A DNA stretch of 64,000 nucleotides from Conus ventricosus (taxonomy: Eukaryota; Mollusca; Gastropoda; Neogastropoda; Conidae). The stretch is taken from contig CM031595.1 of assembly GCA_018398815.1 (NCBI GenBank), forward strand, positions 141,680,332 through 141,744,331, written 5' to 3'. Positions 47,196-60,842 of this stretch are shown here, in pieces. Position numbers and translations under genes: made by a program. Every line of letters begins with the position of its first letter. The stretch's first letter is position 1. The notes beneath the pieces were generated by a model. That model saw nothing but the letters and a program-made list of their open reading frames with translations. It was not told where the DNA came from and did no database searches.

Positions 47196-49345
47196 TGTGG
47201 GTGTGAGGAGATGTGGTGATGACTGCCTCCAGCCTGGAGGATTGAGGGATGTGGGGGACTGAGTGGGGGGGGGGGGGGGGTGAGGAGATGTGGTGATGAC
47301 TGCCTCCAGCCTGGAGGATTGAGGATGTGGGGGACTGAGTGGGGGGGGGGGGGGTGAGGAGATGTGGTGATGACTGCCTCCAGCCTGGAGGATTGAGGAT
47401 GTGGGGGATGAGTGGGGGGGGGGTGAGGAGATGTGGTGATGACTGCCTCCAGCCTGGAGGATTGAGGATGTGGGGGACTGAGTGGGGGTGTGAGGAGATG
47501 TGGTGATGACTGCCTCCAGCCTGGAGGATTGAGGATGTGGGGGACTGAGTGGGGGGGCGGGGGTGAGGAGATGTGGTGATGACTGCCTCCAGCCTGGAGG
47601 ATTGAGGATGTGGGGGACTGAGAGGGGTGGGTGGGTGAGGAGATGTGTGGTGTGACTGCCTCCAGCCTGGAGGATTGAGGATGTGGGGGACTGAATGGGG
47701 GGGCGGGGTGAGGAGATGTGGTGATGACTGCCTCCAGCCTGGAGGATTGAGGATGTGGGGGACTGAGTGGGGGGAGGGGGGGGGGAGGGAGGATGTGGTG
47801 ATGACTGCCTCCAGCCTGGAGGATTGAGGATGTGGGGGACTGAGTGGGGATGTGAGGAGATGTGGTGATGACTGCCTCAGCCTGGAGGATTGAGGATGTG
47901 GGGACTGAGAGGGGTGGGTGGGTGAGGAGATGTGGTGATGACTGCCTCCAGCCTGGAGGGATTGAGGATGTGGGGGACTGAGAGGGATGGGTGGGTGAGG
48001 AGATGTGGTGATGACTGCCTCCAGCCTGGAGGATTGAGGATGTGGGGGACTGAGTGGGTGGTGGTGGTGAGGAGATGTGGTGATGACTGCCTCCAGCCTG
48101 GAGGATTGAGGATGTGGGGGAATGAGTGGGGTGTGAGGAGATGTGGTGATGACTGCCTCCAGACTGGAGGATTGAGGATGTGGGGGACTGAGTGGGGTGG
48201 AGGAGATGTGGTGATGACTGCCTCCAGACTGGAGGATTGAGGATGTGGGGGACTGAGTGGGGGGTGAGGAGATGTGGTGATGACTGCCTCGAGCCTGGAG
48301 GATTGAGGATGTGGGAGACTGAGTGGGGGTGTGAGATGTGGTGATGACTGCCTCCACGCCTGGAGGATTGAGGATGTGGGAGACTGAATGGGGGTGTGAG
48401 ATGTGGGATGACTGCCTCCAGCCTGGAGGATTGAGGATGTGGGAGACTGAGTGGGGGTGTGAGTGTGGTGATGACTGCCTCCAGCCTGGAGGATTGAGGA
48501 TGTGGGAGACTGAGTGGGGGTGTGAGATGTGGTGATGACTGCCTCCAGCCTGGAGGATGAGGATGTGGGGGACTGAGTGGGGGTGTGAGATGTGGTGATG
48601 ACTGCCTCCAGACTGAAGGATTGAGGATGTGGGGGGCTGAGAGGAGATGTGGTGATGCCTCCCCAGGCTGGAGGATTGAGGATGTGGGGGGCTGAGTGGG
48701 GGTGTGAGGAGATGTGGTGATGACTGCCTCCAGCCTGGAGGATTGAGGATGTGGGGGACTGAGTGGGGGTGTGTGAGGAGATGTGGTGATGACTGCCTCC
48801 AGACTGGAGGATTGAGGATGTGGGGGGACTGAGTGGGGGGTGTGAGGAGATGTGGTGATGACTGCCTCCAGCCTGGAGGATTGAGGATGTGGGGGACTGA
48901 GTGGGGGGTGGGGTGGTGGAGATGTGGTGTGACTGCTTCCAGAGGAGGATTGAGGATGTGGGAGCTGAGTGGGGGTGTGAGATGTGGTGATGCCTCCTCC
49001 AGACTGGAGGATTGAGGATGTGGGAGACTGAGTGGGGGTGTGAGATGTGATGCCTCCTCCAGGCTGGAGGATTGAGGATGTGGGGGACTGAGTGGGGGTG
49101 TGAGGAGATGTGGTGATGCCTGCCTCCAGCCTGGGGATTGAGGATGTGGGAGACTGAGTGGGGGTGTGAGGAGATGTGGTGATGACTGCCTCCAGCCTGG
49201 AGGATTGAGGATGTGGGGGACTGAGTGGGGGGTGGGGGGTGGTGGAGATGTGGTGATGACTGCCTCCAGACTGGAGGATTGAGGATGTGGGAGACTGAGT
49301 GGGGGTGTGAGATGTGGTGATGCCTCCCCAGGCTGGAGGATTGAC
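47196..49345. repeat. 60-70 bp minisatellite with hairpin unit, copy 1
   Basis: About 34 units containing GATGTGGTGATGACTG, the perfect inverted repeat CCTCCAGCCTGGAGG, ATTGAGGATGTGGG and a G run of variable length. One lone unit precedes the SINE at about 46,700-46,785. Confidence 0.95.
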
Positions 49346-49429
49346 CTATTTATTAAAAAAAGAAAGGCTGAGAAAAAAACTAGGAATGAAAGAAAGAGGG
49401 GAAAAAAAGAACAGAAGTAAGAAAGAAAA

Positions 49430-49730
49430 GCCTCATTGATATGTTTGGTTAGTACTATATCGCAATTCATTTCAGAAAGAAAGGAAAGCCTCATTGAAAT
49501 GTTTGGTTAGTACTATATCGCAAATCATTTCAGAAAGAAAGGAAAGCCTCATTGAAATGTTTGGTTAGTACTATATCGCAAATCATTTCAGAAAGAAAGG
49601 AAAGCTCATTGAATGTTTGGTTAGTACTATATCGCAAATCATTTCAGAAAGAAAGGAAAGCCTCATTGAAATGTTTGGTTAGTACTATATCGCAAATCAT
49701 TTCAAAAAGAAAGGAAAGCCTCATTGAAAT
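49430..49730. repeat. 58-bp tandem repeat, copy 1 (about 5 units)
   Basis: Unit core GTTTGGTTAGTACTATATCG then CAAATCATTTCAGAAAGAAA. Confidence 0.95.
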
Positions 49731-50290
49731 GGAGTGTCCTGGGACCCATAACAAGTTACATTGATACCCGGGTTATTAGCTGATGAATGAGAAATAAGAT
49801 CTCACACACCAAGTCTGAACGACTAGATTTTGATTGACAATGTAGAGCCGTAAGCGCTGATTTTGAGTCCGATAGTATAAGTATTTGTCTATGTATAACA
49901 GGCATGTCAAGTATAAAATCTAGTGCGTTCAAAATGGCAAATAACTCTGCTGTAAATATAGAACATCCTTTCGTAATATGGTATTTCTTTCTAATGCTGA
50001 GCGCTGGTATTACAAAGGAAGCCCCACAACATCGGAAGAATCTAAAACAGAACCATCCGTGAAAAATGTGTAGATAGGAATCGTATTTCCTATCTATCAA
50101 GTCTTTGGCATAGGATGATAGTAACAGAGGGATTATCTTTTTATTCAGATCTCCGTAAGTGTAAATGATTTCAGCCTGCTCTGACAACCACGAAGGGTAT
50201 GAACAACATGGAACCTCGGCAATACCATCAGAGACAGGTTACAGTTCTGAAATAATGGGGAAACATAATCACCTAGGGACATGTATACGA
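49731..50290 (-). pseudogene. LINE RNase H fragment (copy 2, truncated by segment junction)
   Basis: Minus strand, reading GASFVIPALSIRKKYHITKG, then CSIFTAELFAILNALDFILD and ILILSDSKSALTALHCQSKS. The E-L-x-A-I and S-D-S-x-x-A blocks are the RNase H catalytic E and D contexts. It stops at the Q1/Q2 junction. Confidence 0.85.
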
Positions 50291-50338
50291 TTTGTTACGG
50301 ATCTCTCTTGAAACATACGTACTTCATCCAGTTCAGTC

Positions 50339-50419
<81 letters not shown>

Positions 50420-50664
50420 GCGCGCGCGCGTGATTATTGAATCTTGGGCCAGATGCATTCAATTTTCGCACACTTGTGTACACATATTGTGGCCCTTCAT
50501 GTTTCAACCTTGTGGTGACTACCATTTCGATTTCCTCTGCACACCCACATCTCTGGTCAAAGTCCTTGGTGACAGCAGACCCTGGATCGTCTTTATAGAG
50601 ATGTGGAGATGCCTGCCTGCAGGCTGGAGGATTGAGGATGTAGGAGACTGAGTGGGGGTGTAGG

Positions 50665-51069
50665 GGGCGGAATAGCTCAGTTGGTAGAGCGCTGGACTCG
50701 TGATCTGGGGTTGCAGGTTCTTAATTTCGGAAAGGGATTTTTCCCTCGGAGTTAACATTGGTTTCGACTCCATTCCCCCACACAGTCCTTCGAATAAGAC
50801 TATAAACCGCGGTTCCGTGTGTGAACGCACCCACATCATCTTGCACACACGTAAAATCCTATCACCAACTTTCGGAGGAGAAGACCAGTTTGGCCGTTGG
50901 TGTGGATGACACGTTACACTAGCATGCACCTTCCGCGAAGATGGAGTTATGGCTGCCTTAATGGCGGGATAGAAAATGGTCATACATACAAAACTCCACT
51001 GCTTGTCTATACAGGCAGTGTCCGCAGGAGTATCAGCCTGCGTATGCTGAAGAAAGAAAGAAAAAAAAG
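50665..51069 (+). mobile_element. tRNA-derived SINE, copy 2
   Basis: The same element and same insertion site as copy 1, so duplicated with the segment. A few one-base differences (head GGCGGAATAGCTCAG). Confidence 0.88.
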
Positions 51070-53238
51070 AGTGTGGGTGTGAGGAGATGTGGTGATGACT
51101 GCCTCCAGCCTGGAGGATTGAGGATGTGGGGGACTGAGTGGGGGGTGGGGGGGGGTGAGGAGATGTGGTGATGACTGCCTCCAGCCTGGAGGATTGAGGA
51201 TGTGGGGGACTGAGTGGGGGGGGGGGTGTGTGAGGAGATGTGGTGATGACTGCCTCCAGCCTGGAGGATTGAGGATGTGGGGGACTGAGTTGGGGGGGGG
51301 GGGGGGGGTGAGGAGATGTGGTGATGACTGCCTCCAGCCTGGAGGATTGAGGATGTGGGGGACTGAGTGGGGGTGTGAGGAGATGTGGTGATGACTGCCT
51401 CAGCCTGGAGGATTGAGGATGTGGGGGACTGAGTGGGGGGGCGGGGTGAGGAGATGTGGTGATGACTGCCTCCAGCCTGGAGGATTGAGGATGTGGGGGA
51501 CTGAGAGGGGTGGGTGGGTGAGGAGATGTGGTGATGACTGCCTCAGCCTGGAGGATTGAGGATGTGGGGGACTGAATGGGGGGCGGGGTGAGGAGATGTG
51601 GTGATGACTGCCTCCAGCCTGGAGGATTGAGGATGTGGGGGACTGAGTGGGGGGAGGGGGGGGGGAGGAGATGTGGTGATGACTGCCTCCAGCCTGGAGG
51701 ATTGAGGATGTGGGGGACTGAGTGGGGATGTGAGGAGATGTGGTGATGACTGCCTCCAGCCTGGAGGATTGAGGATGTGGGGGACTGAGAGGGGTGGGTG
51801 GGTGAGGAGATGTGGTGATGACTGCCTCCAGCCTGGAGGATTGAGGATGTGGGGGACTGAGAGGGATGGGTGGGTGAGGAGATGTGGTGATGACTGCCTC
51901 CAGCCTGGAGGATTGAGGATGTGGGGGACTGAGTGGGTGGTGGGTGGTGAGGAGATGTGGTGATGACTGCCTCCGCTGGAGGATTGAGGATGTGGGGGAA
52001 TGAGTGGGGTGTGATGGAGATGTGGTGATGACTGCCTCCAGACTGGAGGATTGAGGATGTGGGGGACTGAGTGGGGTGTGAGGAGATGTGGTGATGACTG
52101 CCTCCAGACTGGAGGATTGAGGATGTGGGGGACTGAGTGGGGGGTGAGGAGATGTGGTGATGACTGCCTCGAGCCTGGAGGATTGAGGATGTGGGAGACT
52201 GAGTGGGGGTGTGAGATGTGGTGATGACTGCCTCAGCCTGGAGGATTGAGGATGTGGGGACTGAATGGGGGTGTGAGATGTGGTGATGACTGCCTCCAGC
52301 CTGGAGGATTGAGGATGTGGGAGACTGAGTGGGGGGGTGTGAGATGTGGTGATGACTGCCTCCAGCCTGGAGGATTGAGGATGTGGGAGACTGAGTGGGG
52401 GGGGTGTGAGATGTGGTGATGACTGCCTCCAGCCTGGAGGATTGAGGATGTGGGGGACTGAGTGGGGGTGTGAGATGTGGTGATGACTGCCTCCAGACTG
52501 AAGGATTGAGATGTGTGGGGGCTGAGAGGAGATGTGGTGATGCCTCCCCAGGCTGGAGGATTGAGGATGTGGGGGGCTGAGTGGGGGTGGTGAGGAGATG
52601 TGGTGATGACTGCCTCCAGCCTGGAGGATTGAGGATGTGGGGGACTGAGTGGGGGTGTGTGAGGAGATGTGGTGATGACTGCCTCCAGACTGGAGGATTG
52701 AGGATGTGGGGGGACTGAGTGGGGGTGTGTGAGGAGATGTGGTGATGACTGCCTCCAGCCTGGAGGATTGAGGATGTGGGGGACTGAGTGGGGGGGTGGG
52801 GTGGTGGAGATGTGGTGATGACTGCTTCCAGACTGGAGGATTGAGGATGTGGGAGACTGAGTGGGGGTGTGAGATTGTGGTGATGCCTCCTCCAGACTGG
52901 AGGATTGAGGATGTGGGAGACTGAGTGGGGGTGTGAGATTGTGATGCCTCCTCCAGGCTGGAGGATTGAGGATGTGGGGGACTGAGTGGGGTGTGAGGAG
53001 ATGTGGTGTGCCTGCCTCCAGCCTGGAGGATTGAGGATGTGGGAGACTGAGTGGGGGTGTGAGGAGAGTGTGGTGATGACTGCCTCCAGCCTGGAGGATT
53101 GAGGATGTGGGGGACTGAGTGGGGGGTGGGGGGGGTGGTGGAGATGTGGTGATGACTGCCTCCAGATGGAGGATTGAGGATGTGGGAGACTGAGTGGGGG
53201 TGTGAGATGTGGTGATGCCTCCCCAGGCTGGAGGATTG
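51070..53238. repeat. 60-70 bp minisatellite with hairpin unit, copy 2
   Basis: The same unit order as copy 1, including the variants (CCCCAGGCTGG at the right end), so it was copied as a block. Confidence 0.95.
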
Positions 53239-53321
53239 ACACTATTTATTAAAAAAAGAAAGGCTGAGAAAAACTAGGAATGAAAGAAAGAGGGGAAAAA
53301 AGAACAGAAGTAAAGAAAGAA

Positions 53322-53722
53322 AAGCCTCATTGAAATGTTTGGTTAGTACTATATCGCAAATCATTTCAGAAAGAAAGGAAAGCCTCATTGAATGTTTGGT
53401 TAGTACTATATCGCAAATCATTTCAGAAAGAAGGAAAGCCTCATTGAAATGTTTGGTTAGTACTATATCGCAAATCATTTCAGAAAGAAAGGAAAGCCTC
53501 ATTGAAATGTTTGGTTAGTACTATATCGCAAATCATTTCAGAAAGAAAGGAAGCCTCATTGAAATGTTTGGTTAGTACTATATCGCAAATCATTTCAGAA
53601 AGAAAGGAAAGCCTCATTGAAATGTTTGGTTAGTACTATATCGCAATCATTTCAGAAAGAAAGGAAAGCCTCATTGAAATGTTTGGTTAGTACTATATCG
53701 CAAATCATTTCAGAAAGAAAGG
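53322..53722. repeat. 58-bp tandem repeat, copy 2 (about 7 units)
   Basis: Same unit as at 49,430. Confidence 0.95.
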
Positions 53723-54356
53723 AGGGGCGAAAATAAATGAAAGGAAGAAAAGAAATAAAGAAACAAAAATATAGTTTTAAAAATTCTAGCAAAACCGCCT
53801 GGAACTGATCATGATTTCCAGTTCTACATTATTTTACCTCAAGTAGTAACATCTATCCTCTAGATCTATAATATTTCCTTCCAAGCAATAATGTCTATCT
53901 TCATTCTCTCCATTTACACAAAGATGAAGTCAAAATATCACATGATTCTGAAAATTCTTTTATTATGAATTTTCTTTTTACCTGAAAAAAAAATCCACCA
54001 ATAATCATGTAAACATCACGACGAAATGAGTCATGATCACTGTGAACCATATATTGTTAGCTGTGCCAGAAATGTTAGTTTGTGCCAGGAATAGCATATT
54101 GCACATTATATATACCAGCTATCATAAAGCTTTTCTCTCTCTCACACACACACACACACATAATATATGCTAAAATACACACACACATACACACACAACA
54201 TCAAGAAAACACACATACACATACCCCTTACTGCCTTCACTTCAAAACTGGCATGTACTGTTCCATCACAATCTGACAATCTTCTCTTAATCAGAATGCG
54301 ATTAGTCATATGCACTGCATTCTAATCGCCATCACATTATCACACATACACATTAC
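53722..54356. repeat. Segment R, copy 2
   Basis: Non-coding AT-rich sequence with a short CA tract; near identical to 60,842-61,485. Confidence 0.9.
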
Positions 54357-54635
54357 GAACGGAGTCCATCGTTTCAAACTCGGGATTTTTTGTCACTGAT
54401 GAGTCCGATTCAGAGGTGGAAAGTTGACCCTGGACATACGATATGAATGGTTCTGTTTTCAGGATGGACTTTGATGGTCCCCACATGCCACTAGTGATGT
54501 ATTTTATATTCACATTCTAACATCCTCTTTTTCATACCGATTTTCTTTTTCCCTTATCACTTCATCCACCCTTTTATCAATCTCTTTAACTGCGATAATG
54601 CAGATGAATCGTTGGCCTGGGCTTGTTTTCTCTAC

Positions 54636-54702
<67 letters not shown>

Positions 54703-54875
54703 ACTGACTGAAACCAATTTATTGTCAGATTAACTCAAGGTTGTACTGACATTTAAGAAAACATTATGAACAGAATATGAACGTTTTTCATTCAAAGCAA
54801 AGAAGCATAATTAACACACAAAAATACGTGCGCACACATACACGTACACACACACACACACACACCACACACACA

Positions 54876-54906
<31 letters not shown>

Positions 54907-55078
54907 CACGTACACACATACACACACACCACGCACAAACACACGCACTTACATAAATACACAAATACACACATCTCAATACAAACACACCCATACCCTC
55001 ACATATACTCAAACTTACACCACGCACACACAGACATACACACGCCCACACACACGCGCACACACACCCGCGTGCCCA

Positions 55079-55125
<47 letters not shown>

Positions 55126-55248
55126 GCACACACACACATTCATACTCGAGCACTCGTACACACATGCATTCACTCTCACAAAACACACTCTTTCACGCAC
55201 ACATACACGCGCGCACGCACATACACACCCACGCTCACACACACACCA

Positions 55249-55295
<47 letters not shown>

Positions 55296-56675
55296 GCACG
55301 CACGCACGCACACACAGAGAAAAAAAAATTCTGCCATTATATACAATCCTGTACCCCTTTGCACCTCCCGCCCCCCCCCCCCCCCCCCTCCCCAGCCAGG
55401 AGCGACGGGATCAAGAGAGATCGGAGCAGCAGAACGGACGACATGAACAGGTTGGAGCTGGTCTCGGTACCACTTGTGTCGCGAATGAATGGCCGTACCT
55501 AACACGAATTGGATGAACATAGTACACAACACAGGAGGAACACATCAAGCCGATTCGAGATGATGATGACACGTCGCATATTCAGGATACGCTTCGGTGT
55601 TTGCGTTCCGATGTAGGAGTGAAACAGCAGGGGCCCAGAAATCCACCGTCGGACATCGACACAAGTCTGGAGCAGCTATAGACAAAATTATCGCTGGTTT
55701 TTGACACGGGAATGGTTAAGGGTTATTGCCGTTACTCTTACAGAGCGACAGGTGCAGAGACGATTCCGAGATCCGCACAGAAATCAAGCTTTTCGGAAGG
55801 TCGTGTCCATCAACGGATGACGTGGTGTGTGCTGCTGTGTGAATCAGACGACGTCGTTCTAGAATATTCCTGCGATCGTGTTCGGAAGATGACTGCTTAT
55901 TCTGTTTTGACAAGCAGGAAGAAAGACACATGTCATCGGAGGAATGTGTTAAATTGGCCTGCCTTCGGACAAGAAGACGCAGCGGCAACACGAAGCATGC
56001 AGAGACCCAAGCATGTGCTCAATGGCGCCTGCACGCTGTCCACGGACTGATCCAGTTTTACTGGGGTGACCTTCGTCTACAGAACTGACAGTGAATACCA
56101 GTGACATGTTCTCGTTCTCAAATTCATCATGTAAAGTGAAAGAAAAGGACATTGCTGTGGTTTCATGTTAATGAAATCAAAATTGAGTCGCGTTTTGTTA
56201 TTGTCCATCGCGTCGATTTGCTTAATGGGTATTACAGCCTAACATCATTAAACTTCGTTCGTTCGTTCGTTCGTCCACAAACATCAAAGCAATATGGCTA
56301 TAGACGAGATCATTCTACATACACAAACATAAGCACACACAAACACACACACACACGCGCGGCGCGCGCGCGCGCACACACTAAGAACCCATATAGCCTA
56401 TACTGGTATTCAGAAACACCAATTCTGTGTGATTACATGTATATCAATACATGGTAATCAAGGATCATTAAAGTATGGAACTGGCTGACATATTACTCGT
56501 AAGAGTCGAACAGCTTATGAGTGTGTATGGGGAAGGGGAGAGAGAGGAGGAAGAGAGTGGGTGGGGGCAATGAAAAAGCCTTGCTTCTACGTGCAAATTA
56601 GACGCCGAACCATACTGATATGGTTTTTGCTAGAATAAGATTTTAACATTTCAAAAATTTGCAAAATTGGAGAAG

Positions 56676-56719
<44 letters not shown>

Positions 56720-56739
56720 CACACACACACACACACACC

Positions 56740-57850
56740 TGTTAGGGGGAAGGGAGGCAGTGACGAGGGGGTGGGGCGGTGGAAGAGTTAAAAATATCTT
56801 CCAAGTGGATGAGATTTAATAAGATAAACAGCCAACATCGCCAGACTCCAACCGTTCTCATACTGGGATTGAAAACACTAGACATAGTCAGCGGAAGCTT
56901 GAAGGACTTCCTCTTATCATGAAGAGGCCGAAAGTGATTTTTTGTACTGTACAGTCAAATAAAAAATGAGGGATATCGAGAGTCTGAACCACATGCACAA
57001 GCAGGTGCCGGTTTTAAATACCTACATAACCAACCATTAACCCGCAGCCTATGTACAAGGTTACGATTTGGGATTGGCCCGGAGGATTACAACATTTGCT
57101 TGTTGGTTTAGTCACATCCCATCTGTGCTTCCGAGCTGAATCTTCAAGGTACTGATTCTGTCTTATGCTCCAGATTGAACTTGTCAGAATGTGGATAGCT
57201 TCAGATGAAGAAAGAGGGATATCACAATTCAAAACATCAGATTTATTTCTTGCAGCTTCCTTTGCATAAAAGTCAGCTAAATCATTGCCACGTAAACTGG
57301 AGTGTCCTGGGCCCATAACAAAGTTACATTGATACCCGGGTTATTAGCTGATGAATGTGAAATAAGATCTCACACACCAAGTCTGAACGACTACATTTTG
57401 ATTGACAATGTAGAGCCGTAAGCGCTGATTTTGAGTCCGATAGTATAAAGTATTTGTCTTGTATAACAGGCATGTCAAGTATAAATCTAGTGCTTTCAAA
57501 ATGGCAAATAACTCTGCTGTAAATATAGAACATCCTTTCGTAATATGGTATTTCTTTCTAATGCTGAGCGTGGTATTACAAAGGAGCCCCAACATCGGAA
57601 GAATCTAAAACAGAACCATCCGTGAAATGTGTAGATAGGAATCGTATTTCCTATCTATCAAGTCTTTGGCATAGGATGATAGTAACAGAGGATTATCTTT
57701 TTTTTTCAGATCTCCGTAAGTGTAAATGATTTCAGCCTGCTCTGACAACCACGAAGGGTATGAACAACATGGAACCTCGCAATACCATCAAGAGGACAGG
57801 TTACAGTTCTGAAATAATGGGGGAAACATAATCACTAGGACATGTATACC
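56740..57850 (-). pseudogene. LINE RNase H fragment (copy 3)
   Basis: The same fragment, with the section after RNase H readable: GHSSLRGNDLADFYAKEAAR, the G-H-x-x-x-x-G-N-x-x-A-D box with the last catalytic D. Then SSSEAIHILTSSIWSIRQNQ. Frame breaks by single bases. Confidence 0.85.
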
Positions 57851-57901
57851 GATTTGTTACGGATCTCTCTTGAAACATACGTACTTCCATCCAGTTCAGT
57901 C

Positions 57902-57932
<31 letters not shown>

Positions 57933-58202
57933 CACACACACACACACACACACACGCACGCACGCGCGCGCGCGTGATTATTGAATCTTGGGCAGATGCA
58001 TTCAATTTTCGCACACTTGTGTACAATATTGTGGCCTTCATGTTTCAACCTTGTGGTGACTACCATTTCGATTTCCTCTGCACACCCACATCTTGGTCAA
58101 AGTCCTTGGTGACAGCAGACCTGGATCGTCTTTATAGAGATGTGGAGATGCCTGCCTGCAGGCTGGAGGATTGAGGATGTAGGAGACTGAGTGGGGGTGT
58201 GG

Positions 58203-58607
58203 GGGCCGGAATAGCTCAGTTGTTAGAGCGCTGGACTCGTGATCCTGGGGTTGCGGGTTTCTAATTTCGGAACAGGGATTTTTCCTCGGAGTTAACATTG
58301 GTTCGGGACTCCATTCCCCACACAGTCCTTCGAATAAGACTATAAACCGCGGTTCCGTGTGTGAACGCACCCACATCATCTTGCACACACGTAAAAATCC
58401 TATCACAACTTTCGGAGGAGAAGACCAGTTTGGCCGTTGGGTGTGGATGACACGTTACACATAGCATGCACCTTCCGCGAAGATGGAGTATGGCTGCCTT
58501 AATAGCGGGATAGAAATGGTCATACATACAAACTCCACTGCTTGTCTTACAGGCAGTGTCGCAGGAGTATCAGCGTGCGTATGCTGAAAGAAAGAAAGAA
58601 AAAAAAA
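58203..58607 (+). mobile_element. tRNA-derived SINE, copy 3
   Basis: Same element and site. The B box here is GGTTGCGGGTTTC and the A box has TTGTTAGAGC. Confidence 0.88.
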
Positions 58608-60298
58608 GAGTGTGGGTGTGAGGAGATGTGGTGATGACTGCCTCCAGCCTGGAGGATTGAGGATGTGGGGGACTGAGTGGGGGGGGGGGGGGGGGGGTGT
58701 TTAAGTGTGGTGATGACTGCTCCAGCCTGGAGGATGGGGGATTGGGGGGATGAGTGGGTGTGTGAGGAGATGTGGTTGATGACTGCCTCCAGCTGGAGGA
58801 TTGAGGATGTGGGGGCTGAATGGGGGGGCGGGGTGAGGAGATGTGGTGATGACTGCCTCCAGCCTGGAGGATTGAGGATGTGGGGGACTGAATGGGGGGG
58901 GGGGTGAGGAGTGTGGTGATGACTGCCTCAGCTGGAGGATGAGGATGTGGGGGGACGAATGGGGGGGGGGGGGGGGGGGGAGGAGATGTGGTGATGACTG
59001 CCTCCAGCCTGGAGGATTGAGGATGTGGGGGGACTGAGTGGGGGTGTGAGGAGATGTGGTGATGACTGCTCCAGCCTGGAGGATTGAGGATGGGGGGGGA
59101 CTGAGAGGGGTGGGTGGGTGGGTGAGGAGATGTGGTGATGACTGCCTCCGCCTGGAGGATTGAGGATGTGGGGGACTGAGTGGGGGGGGGGGGGGGGGGT
59201 GAGGAGATGTGGTGATGACTGCCTCCAGCCTGGAGGATTGAGGATGTGGGGGACTGAGTGGGGGGGGGTGGTGGTGGTGAGGAGATGTGGTGATGACTGC
59301 CTCCGGGACTGGAGGATTGAGGATGTGGGGGACGAGTGGGGGTGTGAGATGTGGTGATGACTGCCTCCAGCCTGGAGGATTGAGGATGTGGGAGACTGAG
59401 TGGGGGTGTGAGATGTGGTGATGACTGCCCCCACCCTGGAGGATTGAGGATGTGGGGGACTGAGTGGGGGTGTGAGATGTGGTGATGACTGCCTCCAGAC
59501 TGAAGGATTGAGGATGTGGGGGACTGAGTGGGGGTGTGAGATGTGGTGATGACTGCCTCCAGACTGAAGGATTGAGGATGTGGGGGGCTGAGTGGGGGTG
59601 TGAGGAGAGGGGGTGATGACTGCCTCCAGCCTGGAGGATTGAGGATGTGGGGGATGAGTGGGGGGGGGGGGGGGGTGGAGATGTGGTGATGACTGCCTCC
59701 AGACTGGAGGATTGAGGATGTGGGAGACTGAGTGGGTGTGTGAGATGTGGTGATGCCTCCTCCAGACTGGAGGATTGAGGATGTGGGGGACTGAGTGGGG
59801 GTGTGAGGAGATGTGGTGATGACTGCCTCCAGCCTGGAGGATTGAGGATGTGGGAGACTGAGTGGGGGGTGAGGAGATGTGGTGATGACTGCCTCCAGAC
59901 TGGAGGATTGAGGATGTGGGGGACTGAGTGGGGGTGTGAGATGTGTGCCTCCTCCAGGCTGGGGATTGAGGATGTGGGGGACTGAGTGGGGGTGTGAGGA
60001 GATGTGGTGATGCCTGCCTCCAGCCTGGAGGATTGAGGATGTGGGGGATGAGTGGGGGTGTGAGGAGATGTGGTGATGACTGCCTCCAGCCTGGAGGATT
60101 GAGGATGTGGGGGACTGAGTGGGGGTTGTGAGGAGATGTGGTGATGCCTCCCCAGGCTGGAGGATTGAGGATGTGGGAGACTGAGTGGGGGTGTGATGAG
60201 ATGTGGTGATGCCTCTCCAGGCTGGAGGATTGAGGATGTGGGGGACTGAGTGGGGGTGTGAGGAGATGTGGTGATGCCTCCCCAGGCTGGAGGATTGA
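58608..60298. repeat. 60-70 bp minisatellite with hairpin unit, copy 3
   Basis: Same family but about 0.45 kb shorter and with a different unit order. Confidence 0.95.
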
Positions 60299-60381
60299 CC
60301 TATTTATTAAAAAAGAAAGGCTGAGAAAAACTAGGAATGAAAGAAAGAGGGGAAAAAAAGAACAGAAGTAAAGAAAGAAAA

Positions 60382-60842
60382 GCCTCATTGAAATGTTTGG
60401 TTAGTACTATATCGCAAATCATTTCAGAAAGAAAGAAAAGCCTCATTGAAATGTTTGGTTAGTACTATATCGCAAATCATTTCAGAAAGAAAGGAAAGCC
60501 TCATTGAAATGTTTGGTTAGTACTATATCGCAAATCATTTCAGAAAGAAAGGAAAGCCTCATTGAAATGTTTGGTTAGTATCTATATCGCAAATCATTTC
60601 AGAAAGAAAGGAAAGCCTCATTGAAATGTTTGGTTAGTACTATATCGCAAATCATTTCAGAAAGAAAGGAAAGCCTCATTGAAATGTTTGGTTAGTACTA
60701 TATCGCAAATCATTTCAGAAAGAAAGGAAACCCTCATTGAAATGTTTGGTTAGTACTATATCGCAAATCATTTCAGAAAGAAAGGAAAGCCTCATTGAAA
60801 TGTTTGGTTAGTACTATATCGCAAATCATTTCAGAAAGAAAG
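60382..60842. repeat. 58-bp tandem repeat, copy 3 (about 8 units)
   Basis: Same unit as at 49,430. Confidence 0.95.

Larger units (their letters stand above)
42745..49730. repeat. Segmental repeat copy 1 (segments P and Q)
   Basis: From GAACGGAGTCCATCG to the end of the 58-bp array. P (42,745-45,850) holds CA tracts. Q (45,851-49,730) holds most of the LINE RNase H fragment, the SINE and two minisatellites. It is near identical to copy 3, with scattered one-base indels. Q1 is followed directly by Q2. Confidence 0.93.
49731..54356. repeat. Segmental repeat copy 2 (segments Q and R)
   Basis: It starts inside the LINE fragment (GGAGTGTCCTGGGACCCATA, as at 45,852), runs through SINE and minisatellites, then R (53,722-54,356). 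Confidence 0.93.

Noticed and set aside
47131..49494. 787-residue minus-strand open frame rich in Pro/His/Ser
   Set aside because: Produced by the minisatellite, whose unit lacks stops in this strand; no start context, domains or frame stability, and a different length in each segment copy.
50519..53242. 907-residue minus-strand open frame
   Set aside because: Same minisatellite artefact in copy 2.
58928..60388. 486-residue minus-strand open frame
   Set aside because: Same minisatellite artefact in copy 3.
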